Part shown: in pieces, positions 1-7,220 of the stretch
Layout of the letters: each line of letters opens with the position of its first letter
How positions within the stretch are numbered: position 1 is the stretch's first letter
Translations under genes and position numbers: made by a program
Origin: PALSA-911 sp963839645
GTDB lineage: Bacteria; Pseudomonadota; Alphaproteobacteria; Acetobacterales; Acetobacteraceae
DNA length: 64,000 bases
Direction of reading: 5' to 3'
Assembly (NCBI GenBank): GCA_963839645.1
Contig: CAWIVZ010000001.1
Coordinates: 1,302,001 to 1,366,000, forward strand
Notes under the pieces: model-generated
Databases searched by the model: none
Told to the model about the DNA's origin: nothing
The model's input: only the letters and a program-made list of their open reading frames with translations

Positions 1-432
1 CCCGCGGCTTCCGGAGCCGTGCTGGCCCTGGCTACCGACGCGACGGTCCAGTTCGGCGCGGCCCCGCCGATACGGCTGCCCTGCGATTTCACGCCGGACA
101 CCCTCAGCTGCGCGCCCGCCCGCCCCGACGCGCAAGCCGCGTCGGCCCGGCTAAGCCAGGCGAGACACGCGGTCATCCGCCTGCATCTGGTCGTCCCGGC
201 CAACCTGAAGGCGCCTGTTTCCATCCCCGACCAGCAGCGCAGCCTCGACCTCGTCCGCACGGCGGAGGCGGCCAGCCGCATCCAGCCGGCAGGCGCCGCG
301 GCCGACACGCGCTGGGATCTGCGCGACCTTTTGGACTGGCTGGCGCGCCAGCTCGGCTTCACCGGCGGACTGGAGGATGCCCTCCGCTGGCTGCTCGGCC
401 AGGCCGCCACGTTGCAAAAAGGCGGAGGTTAG
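1..432 (+). CDS. Unknown protein, C-terminal part (runs off the window edge)
   Basis: The frame is open from the first base, so this is the 3' part of a longer gene; a GTG at 19 is the first visible possible start but need not be used. The visible ~143 residues contain two cysteines (LPCDF and LSCAP), an alanine-rich middle, and an amphipathic tryptophan-rich helix near the end (LLDWLARQLGF and ALRWLLGQ). I do not recognise the family. The Cys pair and the N-terminal composition would suit an exported protein, but no signal peptide is visible. The stop TAG (430-432) is the first triplet of a palindromic repeat. Confidence 0.5.
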   Translation, partial: PAASGAVLALATDATVQFGAAPPIRLPCDFTPDTLSCAPARPDAQAASARLSQARHAVIRLHLVVPANLKAPVSIPDQQRSLDLVRTAEAASRIQPAGAAADTRWDLRDLLDWLARQLGFTGGLEDALRWLLGQAATLQKGGG

Positions 433-477
433 AGCAATATCGCTTGAAGTTGACTCAACTGAGCGATCAAATTGCTC
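430..477. repeat. Palindromic TAGAGCAATATCGCTT repeat, imperfect hairpin
   Basis: An imperfect inverted repeat: GAGCAATATCGCTTGAAGT on the left pairs with ACTGAGCGATCAAATTGCTC on the right around a short loop. Its first three bases are the stop codon of the upstream gene. Read in reverse it has the same ends (GATCGCT ... GATATTGCTCT) as the copy at 16341-16378. It probably acts as a transcription terminator or REP-like element; there is no U tract. Confidence 0.6.
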
Positions 478-490
478 GTCAAAACAAAGA

Positions 491-536
491 TCTAGAGCAT
501 GATCGCTTCATCTACCTGAAGCGATCATGCTCTAGA
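491..536. terminator. Perfect 20-bp hairpin between convergent genes
   Basis: TCTAGAGCATGATCGCTTCA (491-510), a 6-nt loop, then its exact reverse complement (517-536). It lies between the rightward gene ending at 432 and the leftward BKACE gene ending at 532, whose stop TAG is inside the hairpin. The core TAGAGCAxxATCGCTT matches the repeat at 430-477. The position suggests a bidirectional terminator, although no T-run follows on either side. Confidence 0.65.
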
Positions 537-1457
537 ACCCGACGCGATCGCCGCCCTTCAGATGCAGGATCTCGCGCGCCTCGGCGGGCGTCGCGATCTC
601 CAGGCTGAGGTCCTCCAGGATGCGGCGGATCTTCGCCACCTGATCGGCGTTGGACTTCGCCAGTTCGCCCTTGCCGATATACAGGCTGTCCTCCAGCCCG
701 ACCCGTACATTGCCGCCCAGGATGCCCGCCATGGTGGTGAACGCCATCTGGTGCCGTCCGGCCGCCAGCACCGACCAAACATACTGGTCGCCGAACAGCT
801 TGTTGGCGGTTTCGCGGGCAAAATGCAGATTGGCGATATCGGCGCCGATGCCGCCGATGATGCCGAAGATCGACTGCACGAACAACGGCGGCTCGACGAT
901 CCTTATCCAGGCAATAGGCCAGATTGTACAGATGGCCGATGTCGTAACACTCGAACTCGAACCGCGTGCCGTGGCCCTTGCCCAGCATCTCGACGATGCC
1001 GGCGATATCCTTGAAGGTATTGCGGAAGATGAAGTCCTTGGTGCCGTCCAGATAGGGCTTTTCCCAGGCGTGCTTCCATTCCTTCACCCGCGCGCCGGCG
1101 TCGGAGATGTTGAAGTTCATGCTGCCCATGTTCAGGCTGCACATCTCCGGCTTTGCCAGCCAGCGGCGCCGCCAGCCGCTCTTCCAGGGTCATCTTCAGC
1201 CCGCCGCCGGTGGTGATGTTGACCACCGCGTCGGTGCTCTGCTTGATGGTGGGCAGGAAGCGCATGAACACGGACGGATCGGGCGTCGGCTCGCCGGTAT
1301 CCGGGTCGCGGGCATGCAGATGAATGATCGCTGCCCCCGCCTCGGCGGCGGCGATCGACTCCGCCGCGATCTGCTCAGGCGTGATCGGCAGATAGGGCGA
1401 CATGCTCGGCGTATGGATGCCGCCGGTGATGGCGCAACTGATGATGACCTTGGCCAC
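532..1457 (-). pseudogene. BKACE / 3-keto-5-aminohexanoate cleavage family protein, two frameshifts
   Basis: Read in three frames this is a complete DUF849/BKACE protein of about 305 residues. These enzymes are Zn-dependent and condense a beta-keto acid with acetyl-CoA. The N-terminal part has VIISCAITGGIHTPSMSPYLP and IIHLHARDPDTGEPT, the Zn-ligand HxH region. The middle is MCSLNMGSMNFN...EWKHAW, and the end is FGIIGGIGA...VRVGLEDSLY. Start GTG at 1457 is preceded by GGGGGAG. Frame breaks lie near 1157 and 901, and each is repaired by removing one base. It ends inside a hairpin. The substrate cannot be told from sequence. All family blocks are present in order, so this may be a sequencing artefact rather than a dead gene. 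Confidence 0.85.
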
Positions 1458-1587
1458 GGGAAACTCCCCCTGTTCGTCCTGGATGCCGGCAATGTGCACC
1501 GCCGGGGCGTTGACCGCCAGTGGGTGCGGCGTTGGGGGGATAACCGGCTGACTTGGCTGTTGGCTTGCGCTATAGACGGGGCGGATG

Positions 1588-1664
1588 TCTCCGTAGCTCA
1601 GCTGGATAGAGCACCAGATTCCTAATCTGGGGGCCGTGGGTTCGAATCCCGCCGGGGACACCAT
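1588..1664 (+). tRNA. tRNA-Arg (anticodon CCT)
   Basis: 77 nt including an encoded CCA. Acceptor GTCTCCG pairs with CGGGGAC through one G-U wobble. The D arm is TAGCTCAGCTGGATAGAGC. The anticodon stem CCAGA/TCTGG encloses loop TTCCTAA, giving anticodon CCT. The T arm is GTGGG TTCGAAT CCCGC. It would read AGG codons. tRNA-Arg(CCT) genes are frequent integration sites, and the bases after its 3' end carry small island-type genes. Confidence 0.95.
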
Positions 1665-1759
1665 AATTTCAATAGGTTAGAAGGTCTACCGTCTTTTTCT
1701 CTCCGTGGGTAACGGCTTGGGTAACTAATCCCCTTCTATACCCACCCCAACCCGTCGGG

Positions 1760-1921
1760 TTATGGCGATTTGGTCGCGGCCTTCTCGCCATGCCGTTGTG
1801 CGTATTCCAGCACGGCAATCTCAATCAGTGACGTGACTGAGCGCCGTTCCGCGTCCGCGAGACGTTGGGCGAGCGTCAGGACGTGCTCGTCGATTCGGGT
1901 AGTGAAGGGCCTTTTAGTCAT
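1760..1921 (-). CDS. Small ribbon-helix-helix type DNA-binding protein
   Basis: 53 residues beginning MTKRPFTTRIDEHVL at ATG 1921. The pattern is a short beta-strand (RPFTTRID) followed by two helices (HVLTLAQRLADAE, and SVTSLIEIAVLEYAQRHG), as in Arc/CopG regulators. A longer reading to 2038 is possible, but it would run through GCACGTGC palindromes that look like operators. I therefore prefer the short form. It is divergent from the small gene at 2050. A CopG-like repressor of a mobile-element module is the likely role; no toxin partner is visible. Confidence 0.55.
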   Translation of the reverse strand: MTKRPFTTRIDEHVLTLAQRLADAERRSVTSLIEIAVLEYAQRHGEKAATKSP

Positions 1922-1990
1922 GCACGTGCATCGCACTTGCGCTCCGTTGACGTATGTGCATGCTACGTGCGTTGCACGTGCGACGCAATG
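1921..1990. promoter_or_regulatory. Cluster of GCACGTGC palindromes upstream of the RHH gene
   Basis: GCACGTGC occurs exactly at 1922-1929 and 1974-1981, with a related TGCATGCTACGTGC at 1957-1970 between them. The cluster lies immediately upstream of the RHH-type gene and within the divergent intergenic region. RHH proteins commonly bind repeated short palindromes in their own promoter, so an autoregulatory operator is a reasonable inference. Confidence 0.45.
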
Positions 1991-2049
1991 CAGCCGGGCG
2001 GGTGCTTGGGGCACCCATCCCAGCTTAACCCCGGACAAGAGCTAACGTC

Positions 2050-2340
2050 ATGCCCGAAGCTACCCACCAGCATACCACACCCGGCCCGGACGCCGCGCTG
2101 ATAGCCGCCTGTGCCGTCGTTGACGCGCTCGAACAGCGATACTGCTGGATAATGAACGAATTCCCCGTTCGCTTTGACGACGAAGCGGCGGACGCGATGG
2201 CCGAGCCGGCGAAGAAGGCGCAGGAACCCCACCTTCATCTAATCTGCACAACGTGGGCGAGCACGCCGGAAGGCATCGTCGCAAAAGCGCGGACGCTCGC
2301 CATGTATGAGCGCGAAGAATGGCATGTCAATCGGCATTGA
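2050..2340 (+). CDS. Small hypothetical protein of mobile-element type
   Basis: 96 residues, MPEATHQHTTPGPDAALIAACAVVDALEQRYC... with charged helices. The opening PDAALIAACAxxxALE resembles small uncharacterised proteins I associate with prophage and island regions of Rhodospirillales; this is recollection, not a search. It is divergent from the RHH gene, with possible shared control by the intervening palindromes. There is no strong ribosome binding site before the ATG. Confidence 0.5.
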   Translation: MPEATHQHTTPGPDAALIAACAVVDALEQRYCWIMNEFPVRFDDEAADAMAEPAKKAQEPHLHLICTTWASTPEGIVAKARTLAMYEREEWHVNRH

Positions 2341-2861
2341 ATATTGACCCCCTATCAGCGTCCAAAATTGCCCCCCCTCTTGAGCACTGCGTTTCACTCG
2401 TGCCGGTAGTCCATGGGTTCAGCGGGCGGCCTGCGGAGTGTCCTTCGAGAGGCTGACGTAGCGGCGCGCCTCGTCGAGCCAAAGTCAGGCGTTACAGGGA
2501 CGGGCTCCCAGGTCAACGCGGAGCACGTCCGCCAGAAACCATCGTTCAGAACGACGGAGTGCGTGCCCATGGCGAACGCCGCCCCCTTCTTTGGATATTT
2601 CTTGCCGGCCCGTAATGGCATGAAGTTGCCTCCGCTCCACCTCGACGAATAAATGCTCTCGGGACCGGCCGACTGCTAAGGCGGACGGAATGTGCAGAAT
2701 GCGGCCGCGGTTCTGTCGATATCCTCGCGCTAATGCCGCGGTAGCACTACAAGGCGGAGCTCACCATTGACCGGAGTTCACCGGAGCCGTACGGCCTGGC
2801 GTTACTGGTGATCGGTATAAGATCGCTTGCGTAGAAATTGGCCGAAAGGGTCAGGACGGAC
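2341..2861. other. Gene-poor stretch between the tRNA-linked patch and the epimerase
   Basis: No convincing gene. Open frames on both strands (for example 2394-2621 reverse) show no recognisable motif. At 2814-2828 there is a 15-mer, GGTATAAGATCGCTT, identical to 16334-16348 at the right edge of the IS630 element. This suggests an old IS or repeat boundary here. Confidence 0.4.
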
Positions 2862-3864
2862 ATGGCGCCACATCCTCAACGACTAACGGTCACCCGCCGT
2901 GCGTGGCCGCTCGCGCGACCGCTTGTGACCGCGCACGGGGTCAAGACCACGATCGACGTCGTTGTCGCCGAAATCTCCGACGTCGAGTCGCGCGGCCGCG
3001 GCGAGGGCGTGCCGCTTGGGCGGTACGGCGAGAGCATCGACAGCGTCGTCGCCGCGGTTGATGCGATGAAAGGCGCGGTCTTCTCGGGGCTCAACCGCGA
3101 CACACTCCAACATGCGATGCCGCCGGGCGCGGCGCGCAACGCTCTCGACTGCGCATTCTGGGACATGGATGCGAAGCGCGCTTATCGCAGCGTGGCGGAG
3201 CTGGCCGGTCTCGGTGCGGCGCCGCCGCTCATGACGGCGCTCACGATCGCCTTCGATACCCCGGACAAGATGGCTGAGCTGGCGGCCGCCAATCGCACTC
3301 GGCCGCTGCTCAAATTGGAACTGGGAGGCGACGGCGATGTCGAGCGGGTGCGGGCGGTGCGGCACGCGGCGCCGGCGGCGCGCCTCATCGTCGATGCCAA
3401 CGAGGGCTGGAATGAGCGCCAGCTTCGCGACTACCTGCCGATGCTCGTCGATTTGCGGGTTGAACTGATCGAGCAGCCGCTGCCGGCCGGCGCCGATGAC
3501 GCGCTGGCGCGGTTGGAGCGTCTGATCCCGCTCTGCGCTGGACGAATCCTGCCGGACGCTTGCCGATCTCGACCGGCTCGATGGAAAATACCAGGCCATC
3601 AATATCAAGCTCGACAAAGCGGGTGGGCTGACCGAGGCGCTCGCGCTGGCGGAGGAAGCGAAGCGGCGGGGCTTGCGGATCATGGTCGGTGGCGGGATCA
3701 GCACGTCGCTTGGGATCGCGCCGGCGCTGCTCGTCGCACATCAGGCCGAGATCGTCGATCTCGACGGACCACTGCGATTGGCGCTCGATCGCGGGTCGGG
3801 GCTGCAGTACGACGGCGGCACGATACGTCCGCCCGATCCGACACTCTGGGGCGGACCCGGTTGA
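2862..3864 (+). pseudogene. Dipeptide epimerase (enolase superfamily), frameshifted
   Basis: An L-Ala-D/L-Glu epimerase-type protein of about 333 residues if one base near 3540 is removed. ATG 2862 follows AGGACGG. The first frame runs to LERLIPLCA and the second resumes DESCRTLADLDRLDG. Metal ligands are recognisable: D in IVDANEGW, E in VELIEQPLP, D in ADESC. The C-terminal lysine is in NIKLDKAGGL, followed by MVGGGISTSLG. In the usual KxK pair the second, catalytic lysine is replaced: the sequence reads LLKLELGG, with Glu (codon GAA). The fold is clear, but epimerase activity is doubtful even in a repaired frame. Family epimerases recycle murein peptides. Confidence 0.8.
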
Positions 3865-3973
3865 TATCAGACCATGAACTCATACGGATCTGAATTGCAG
3901 CCGGCTGACCTCTGAAGCTCCTGGATCGGTTGCAAGCGGGCAATACGGACTGTGACCGCCGGCTGAATATTCC

Positions 3974-4753
3974 TCACAGCGCCGTCATACCGCCGTCCAC
4001 GAACAGCAGGGCGCCAGTGACATAGGAGGCATCGTCGGAGGCCAGGAACAGGATCGCGCTAGCGACCTCCTCGGCCCTGCCCGGGCGCTTCAGCATGGTG
4101 CCTTGTGCGGCCTTGGCGTTGTACTGCTCGACGGTCTCGCCGGCCGCTGCGATGCGGCGCTGATGGAACGGCGTGAAGATCGGGCCAGGGCCGACGGCGT
4201 TCGCACGAATGCCGTCGGTCGAGTGGTCGGCGGCGAGCGCCCGCGTCAAGCCCGCGACCGCGGCCTTGGTGGTGTCGTACTGCAGGTTGCCGCCACCTGC
4301 AACGACGGAACGTACGGAGGCGACGTTGACGATAGCTCCCCCTGGGGCGCCGCCCTGGTTGCGGCGCATCAGCGGAACCGCCGCCTTGGCGCAGAAGACG
4401 TAGCTCATCAGGTTGACGCTGAGGATCTCGTTCCAGCTCGCAGCACTCGCCTCGTCGATTTTCTCGTATTTGCGGATGCCGGCATTGTTGATGAGGATGT
4501 CGAGGCGCCCGAATTTCTGCGCGGCACCGTTGACGAAGGCGAGGCAGGCCGCCTCGGTGCCGACGTCGGCCTGCGTGAAGGCGATTTTGGCGCCGGCGGC
4601 CTCGAGTTCGGCCGCCACGCGCTGGCCTCGCTCGCCGTCCCGATCGCAGAATGCCACGCTCGCGCCCTCGGCGACGAAACGCCTGACCGTCGCCTCGCCA
4701 ATCCCCGATGCCCCGCCCGTCACCGCTGCAACCTTGCCGTCGAGCCTTCCCAT
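3974..4753 (-). CDS. SDR family NAD(P)-dependent oxidoreductase
   Basis: 259 residues, classical short-chain dehydrogenase. The Rossmann motif is TGGASGIG near residue 12, with NNAG at about 88-91. The catalytic Ser lies in VNVASVRS and the YxxxK in QYDTTKAA. A DGG motif at the C-terminus is typical of FabG-like enzymes. Asp at the end of beta-2 (FCDRDGE) favours NAD over NADP. The start is fixed by GAAGGAGG just upstream. It stands alone between a broken epimerase and a divergent-origin esterase; substrate unknown. Confidence 0.9.
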   Translation of the reverse strand: MGRLDGKVAAVTGGASGIGEATVRRFVAEGASVAFCDRDGERGQRVAAELEAAGAKIAFTQADVGTEAACLAFVNGAAQKFGRLDILINNAGIRKYEKIDEASAASWNEILSVNLMSYVFCAKAAVPLMRRNQGGAPGGAIVNVASVRSVVAGGGNLQYDTTKAAVAGLTRALAADHSTDGIRANAVGPGPIFTPFHQRRIAAAGETVEQYNAKAAQGTMLKRPGRAEEVASAILFLASDDASYVTGALLFVDGGMTAL

Positions 4754-4864
4754 GTTCGCCTCCTTCTATTGCATTGCGGAACGTGCATCCACGATACATC
4801 GTATCGATCCGGCGAGCACCGCCTTGTTGCCCCGGCCTGGGTGTCCGACCTTAACCGGAAGGGC

Positions 4865-5818
4865 CTACCCGTGCAGGAAGCGCCGCAGCGCCTCGCGCGT
4901 GTCGTGCTCGGCCTGCCGGGTCACGCGGGCATTCGTCGCACGATAGAAGCCGTGATGCGCCCGCGGATACAGGTGAAATTCAACCGGCACTCCGGCCCGG
5001 CTCAATCGATCCGCATAGGTGAGATTTTCTTCGAGAAACAGATCGAGGCCGCCGACCGAAATAAAGGTCGGCGGCAGGCCCGACACATCCGCCGCGCGCG
5101 CCGCCGCCGCATAAGGCGAGACACCGGGCGAACCCGGCTCCTCGCCGAGCAGCGAACGCCAGCCGAAATAATTGTTCGCCTGCGTCCAGACGAATTCGCC
5201 AACGCAAGGATGCAGGTCCTTGCGCACCGCCGAGCGGTCGTCGATCATCGGATAGATCAGGTGCTGAAAGGCGAATTTCGGCCCCTGCCGGTCGCGGGCG
5301 TAAAGTGCGGCCGCCGCCGCGAAACCGCCGCCGCCGCTCTCGCCCTTGATACCGATGCGGGCGGGATCAAGCCCGAGCCGGCCGGCATTCGCGTGCAGCC
5401 AGACAAACACCGAGTAGATGTCCTCCAGCGGCGCCGGGTGCGGCGCTTCCGGCGCGAGGCGATGGTCCACGGAATAGATCGCGCATGTCAGCTCCGACGC
5501 AAACAGCCGGTTCTCCACATCCTTCATTTCCGGCGCGCCCATCACGAAGCCCCCGCCATGGATATGGACAATGACGGGAAGCGGATCGCCGGACCTGGCC
5601 GGGCGATAGGTCAGAACCCGGATCGGCTTCGCGCCAAACGCACTCCCGACGTAGATCTCGTCCGCCACGATGTCCGGCAGATCCGGTTTCGCAACGGTGT
5701 TCGCCAGCGCGAGCATATCGGCGCGACGCCGCGCCAAGGTCTCGGCGCTCAGCGGCACCTGCGGCCACTGTGCGAGCGCATCGCGCAATTCGGGGTCGAC
5801 AAGGTCGATTGTGCTCAT
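4865..5818 (-). CDS. Alpha/beta hydrolase, HSL-type esterase
   Basis: 317 residues of the hormone-sensitive-lipase-like carboxylesterase family. The oxyanion-hole motif HGGGFVMG lies near residue 88. The nucleophile elbow is GESGGGG, followed by the acid in SVGGLDLFLEEN and the base in YPRAHHGFY. The length and motif order are complete. There is no signal peptide, so it is cytoplasmic. It likely hydrolyses short acyl esters. The ribosome binding site is weak, but the conserved N-terminus supports ATG 5818. Confidence 0.9.
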   Translation of the reverse strand: MSTIDLVDPELRDALAQWPQVPLSAETLARRRADMLALANTVAKPDLPDIVADEIYVGSAFGAKPIRVLTYRPARSGDPLPVIVHIHGGGFVMGAPEMKDVENRLFASELTCAIYSVDHRLAPEAPHPAPLEDIYSVFVWLHANAGRLGLDPARIGIKGESGGGGFAAAAALYARDRQGPKFAFQHLIYPMIDDRSAVRKDLHPCVGEFVWTQANNYFGWRSLLGEEPGSPGVSPYAAAARAADVSGLPPTFISVGGLDLFLEENLTYADRLSRAGVPVEFHLYPRAHHGFYRATNARVTRQAEHDTREALRRFLHG

Positions 5819-6282
5819 GGCTGCCGGGTCCGTTGCGGGGCGGGCAAAACACTATGGCAGCGATGGCCTGGGAACAAGTCAACGTGGATTTCGCCAAATC
5901 GCAACCGTTGGAAGCGACGGAACCTTCCGGTGAGGTTGAGGCTTGAGTACGGATAAATCTCGAAAGCCGCAGCTGAGCGAAAATCCGCGGTAACCCTCCA
6001 ATTCCACCTGCCGAAACGGGTTAGAAGCACGATTTGCTCCCCCTCGTGAATCGCCGCCAATCCTTGCTAGACCGTGTTCGTGCCCGGTGAAGTACCTTCC
6101 CTGACAAGCGTCACGGAACGAACGTCACCTATCCCATCGGTGATATCGGCATGGCGGCGTTCTGGTAGCGTCCGTTCTCGTGGTGGAAATTCGCTGACGA
6201 CGGCGTTGTGGGCAGAGGTGGCCATCGGATCGGCTGGCTAAGGTGGAGTTGCGACGCTTCACCCGAACGCCGGGAGGACCCG
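5819..6282. other. Intergenic region, nothing convincing
   Basis: No gene with recognisable motifs on either strand. The last ~130 bases probably belong to the left end of the IS256-type remnant, but I could not match a terminal inverted repeat to a partner. Confidence 0.4.
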
Positions 6283-6945
6283 ATGACCGAGGAGAGATTC
6301 CGCCGTGCCGCTCTGTTGGCGAAAGCCGGAAGCGGCGACTTTCTACGCAGCGTGGCCGAGGCCGTTGTGCAGTTGCTTACGTAGACCGATGTGGAAGGGC
6401 CGATCGGCGCCGGACGGCACGAGCGGACCGCCGAGCGCGCGACGTCTTGTAATGGATACCGCGACAGGACGCTGGATACGCGCCTGGGCTGCTTGCAACT
6501 GCGCATTCGGAAGCTACGCCAGGGAGGCTACTTCCCGCCCCGTCTCGAGCCGGGGAAGACCTCGGAGAAGGCGCTTGTAGCCGTCATCCAAGAGGCCTGA
6601 GGCGCCGGCGTGTGACCCGGCGGCTGGCCCTATCTTTGGCTCGATGCCACCTACCTCAAGCAACGCGAAGGCGGCCGCATCGTCTCGGTCGCTGCAATCA
6701 TCGCTGTGGCGGTGAGCACGGAGGGCAAGCGGGAGATCGTCGGGTTGCATATCGGCCCCCCGGAGGCGGAGACCTTCTGGGCCATATTCCTCAAGAGCAT
6801 GCTGCACCGCGGTCTGCGCGGCGTGAAGCTGGTCATCTCCGACGCACACGAAGGACTGAAGGCGGCGATCCGACGGGTGATGGGCACCAGTTGGCATCGC
6901 CGCCGCGTGCATTGGATGCGCAACGCCCTGGGCTTCCCCGGTTAA
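6283..6945 (+). mobile_element. IS256-family transposase remnant
   Basis: Begins MTEERFRRAALLAKAGSGDF, continues through an in-frame TAG at 6382, then GAGRHERTAERATS, GYRDRTLDTRLG, LRQGGYFPP and KTSEKALVAVIQEA. A gap follows, and it resumes in another frame with WPYLWLDATYLKQREGG, IIAVAV, GLHIGPPEAETFWAIFL, LVISDAHEGLKAAI and RVHWMRNALG. This is the Mutator/IS256 DDE transposase with a nonsense codon, an internal deletion after about 6600, and loss of the C-terminal third including the last catalytic Glu. It is dead. Confidence 0.85.
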
Positions 6946-7220
6946 GTGACGAGGCATTCGTTCATTAGCCGTCCGCTCTTGGAACTGCGGCGGGATCGTC
7001 GCCCGCGCCAACAGGCGCGGGGTCTGAAGCGGATTATATGCAGGCCTTCTTGGGGTCGCTCGCGGTATGCTCGGCTAACGATTGTCGGATGCCCCGATCT
7101 CGACTTATGGCGGGCGACGGCGATTGCAAGGAAGCTCTCGACCACGCCGACGGTCTGCTGTACCGGCGGTGACGACAGTCGGACGGGGCAGCGCACGCCC
7201 CGTCCGGTTCCCTACCTGCC

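Noticed and set aside
2394..2652. Overlapping small frames on both strands in the 2.3-2.8 kb gap
   Set aside because: Neither has recognisable motifs or a ribosome binding site, and each lies over the other.
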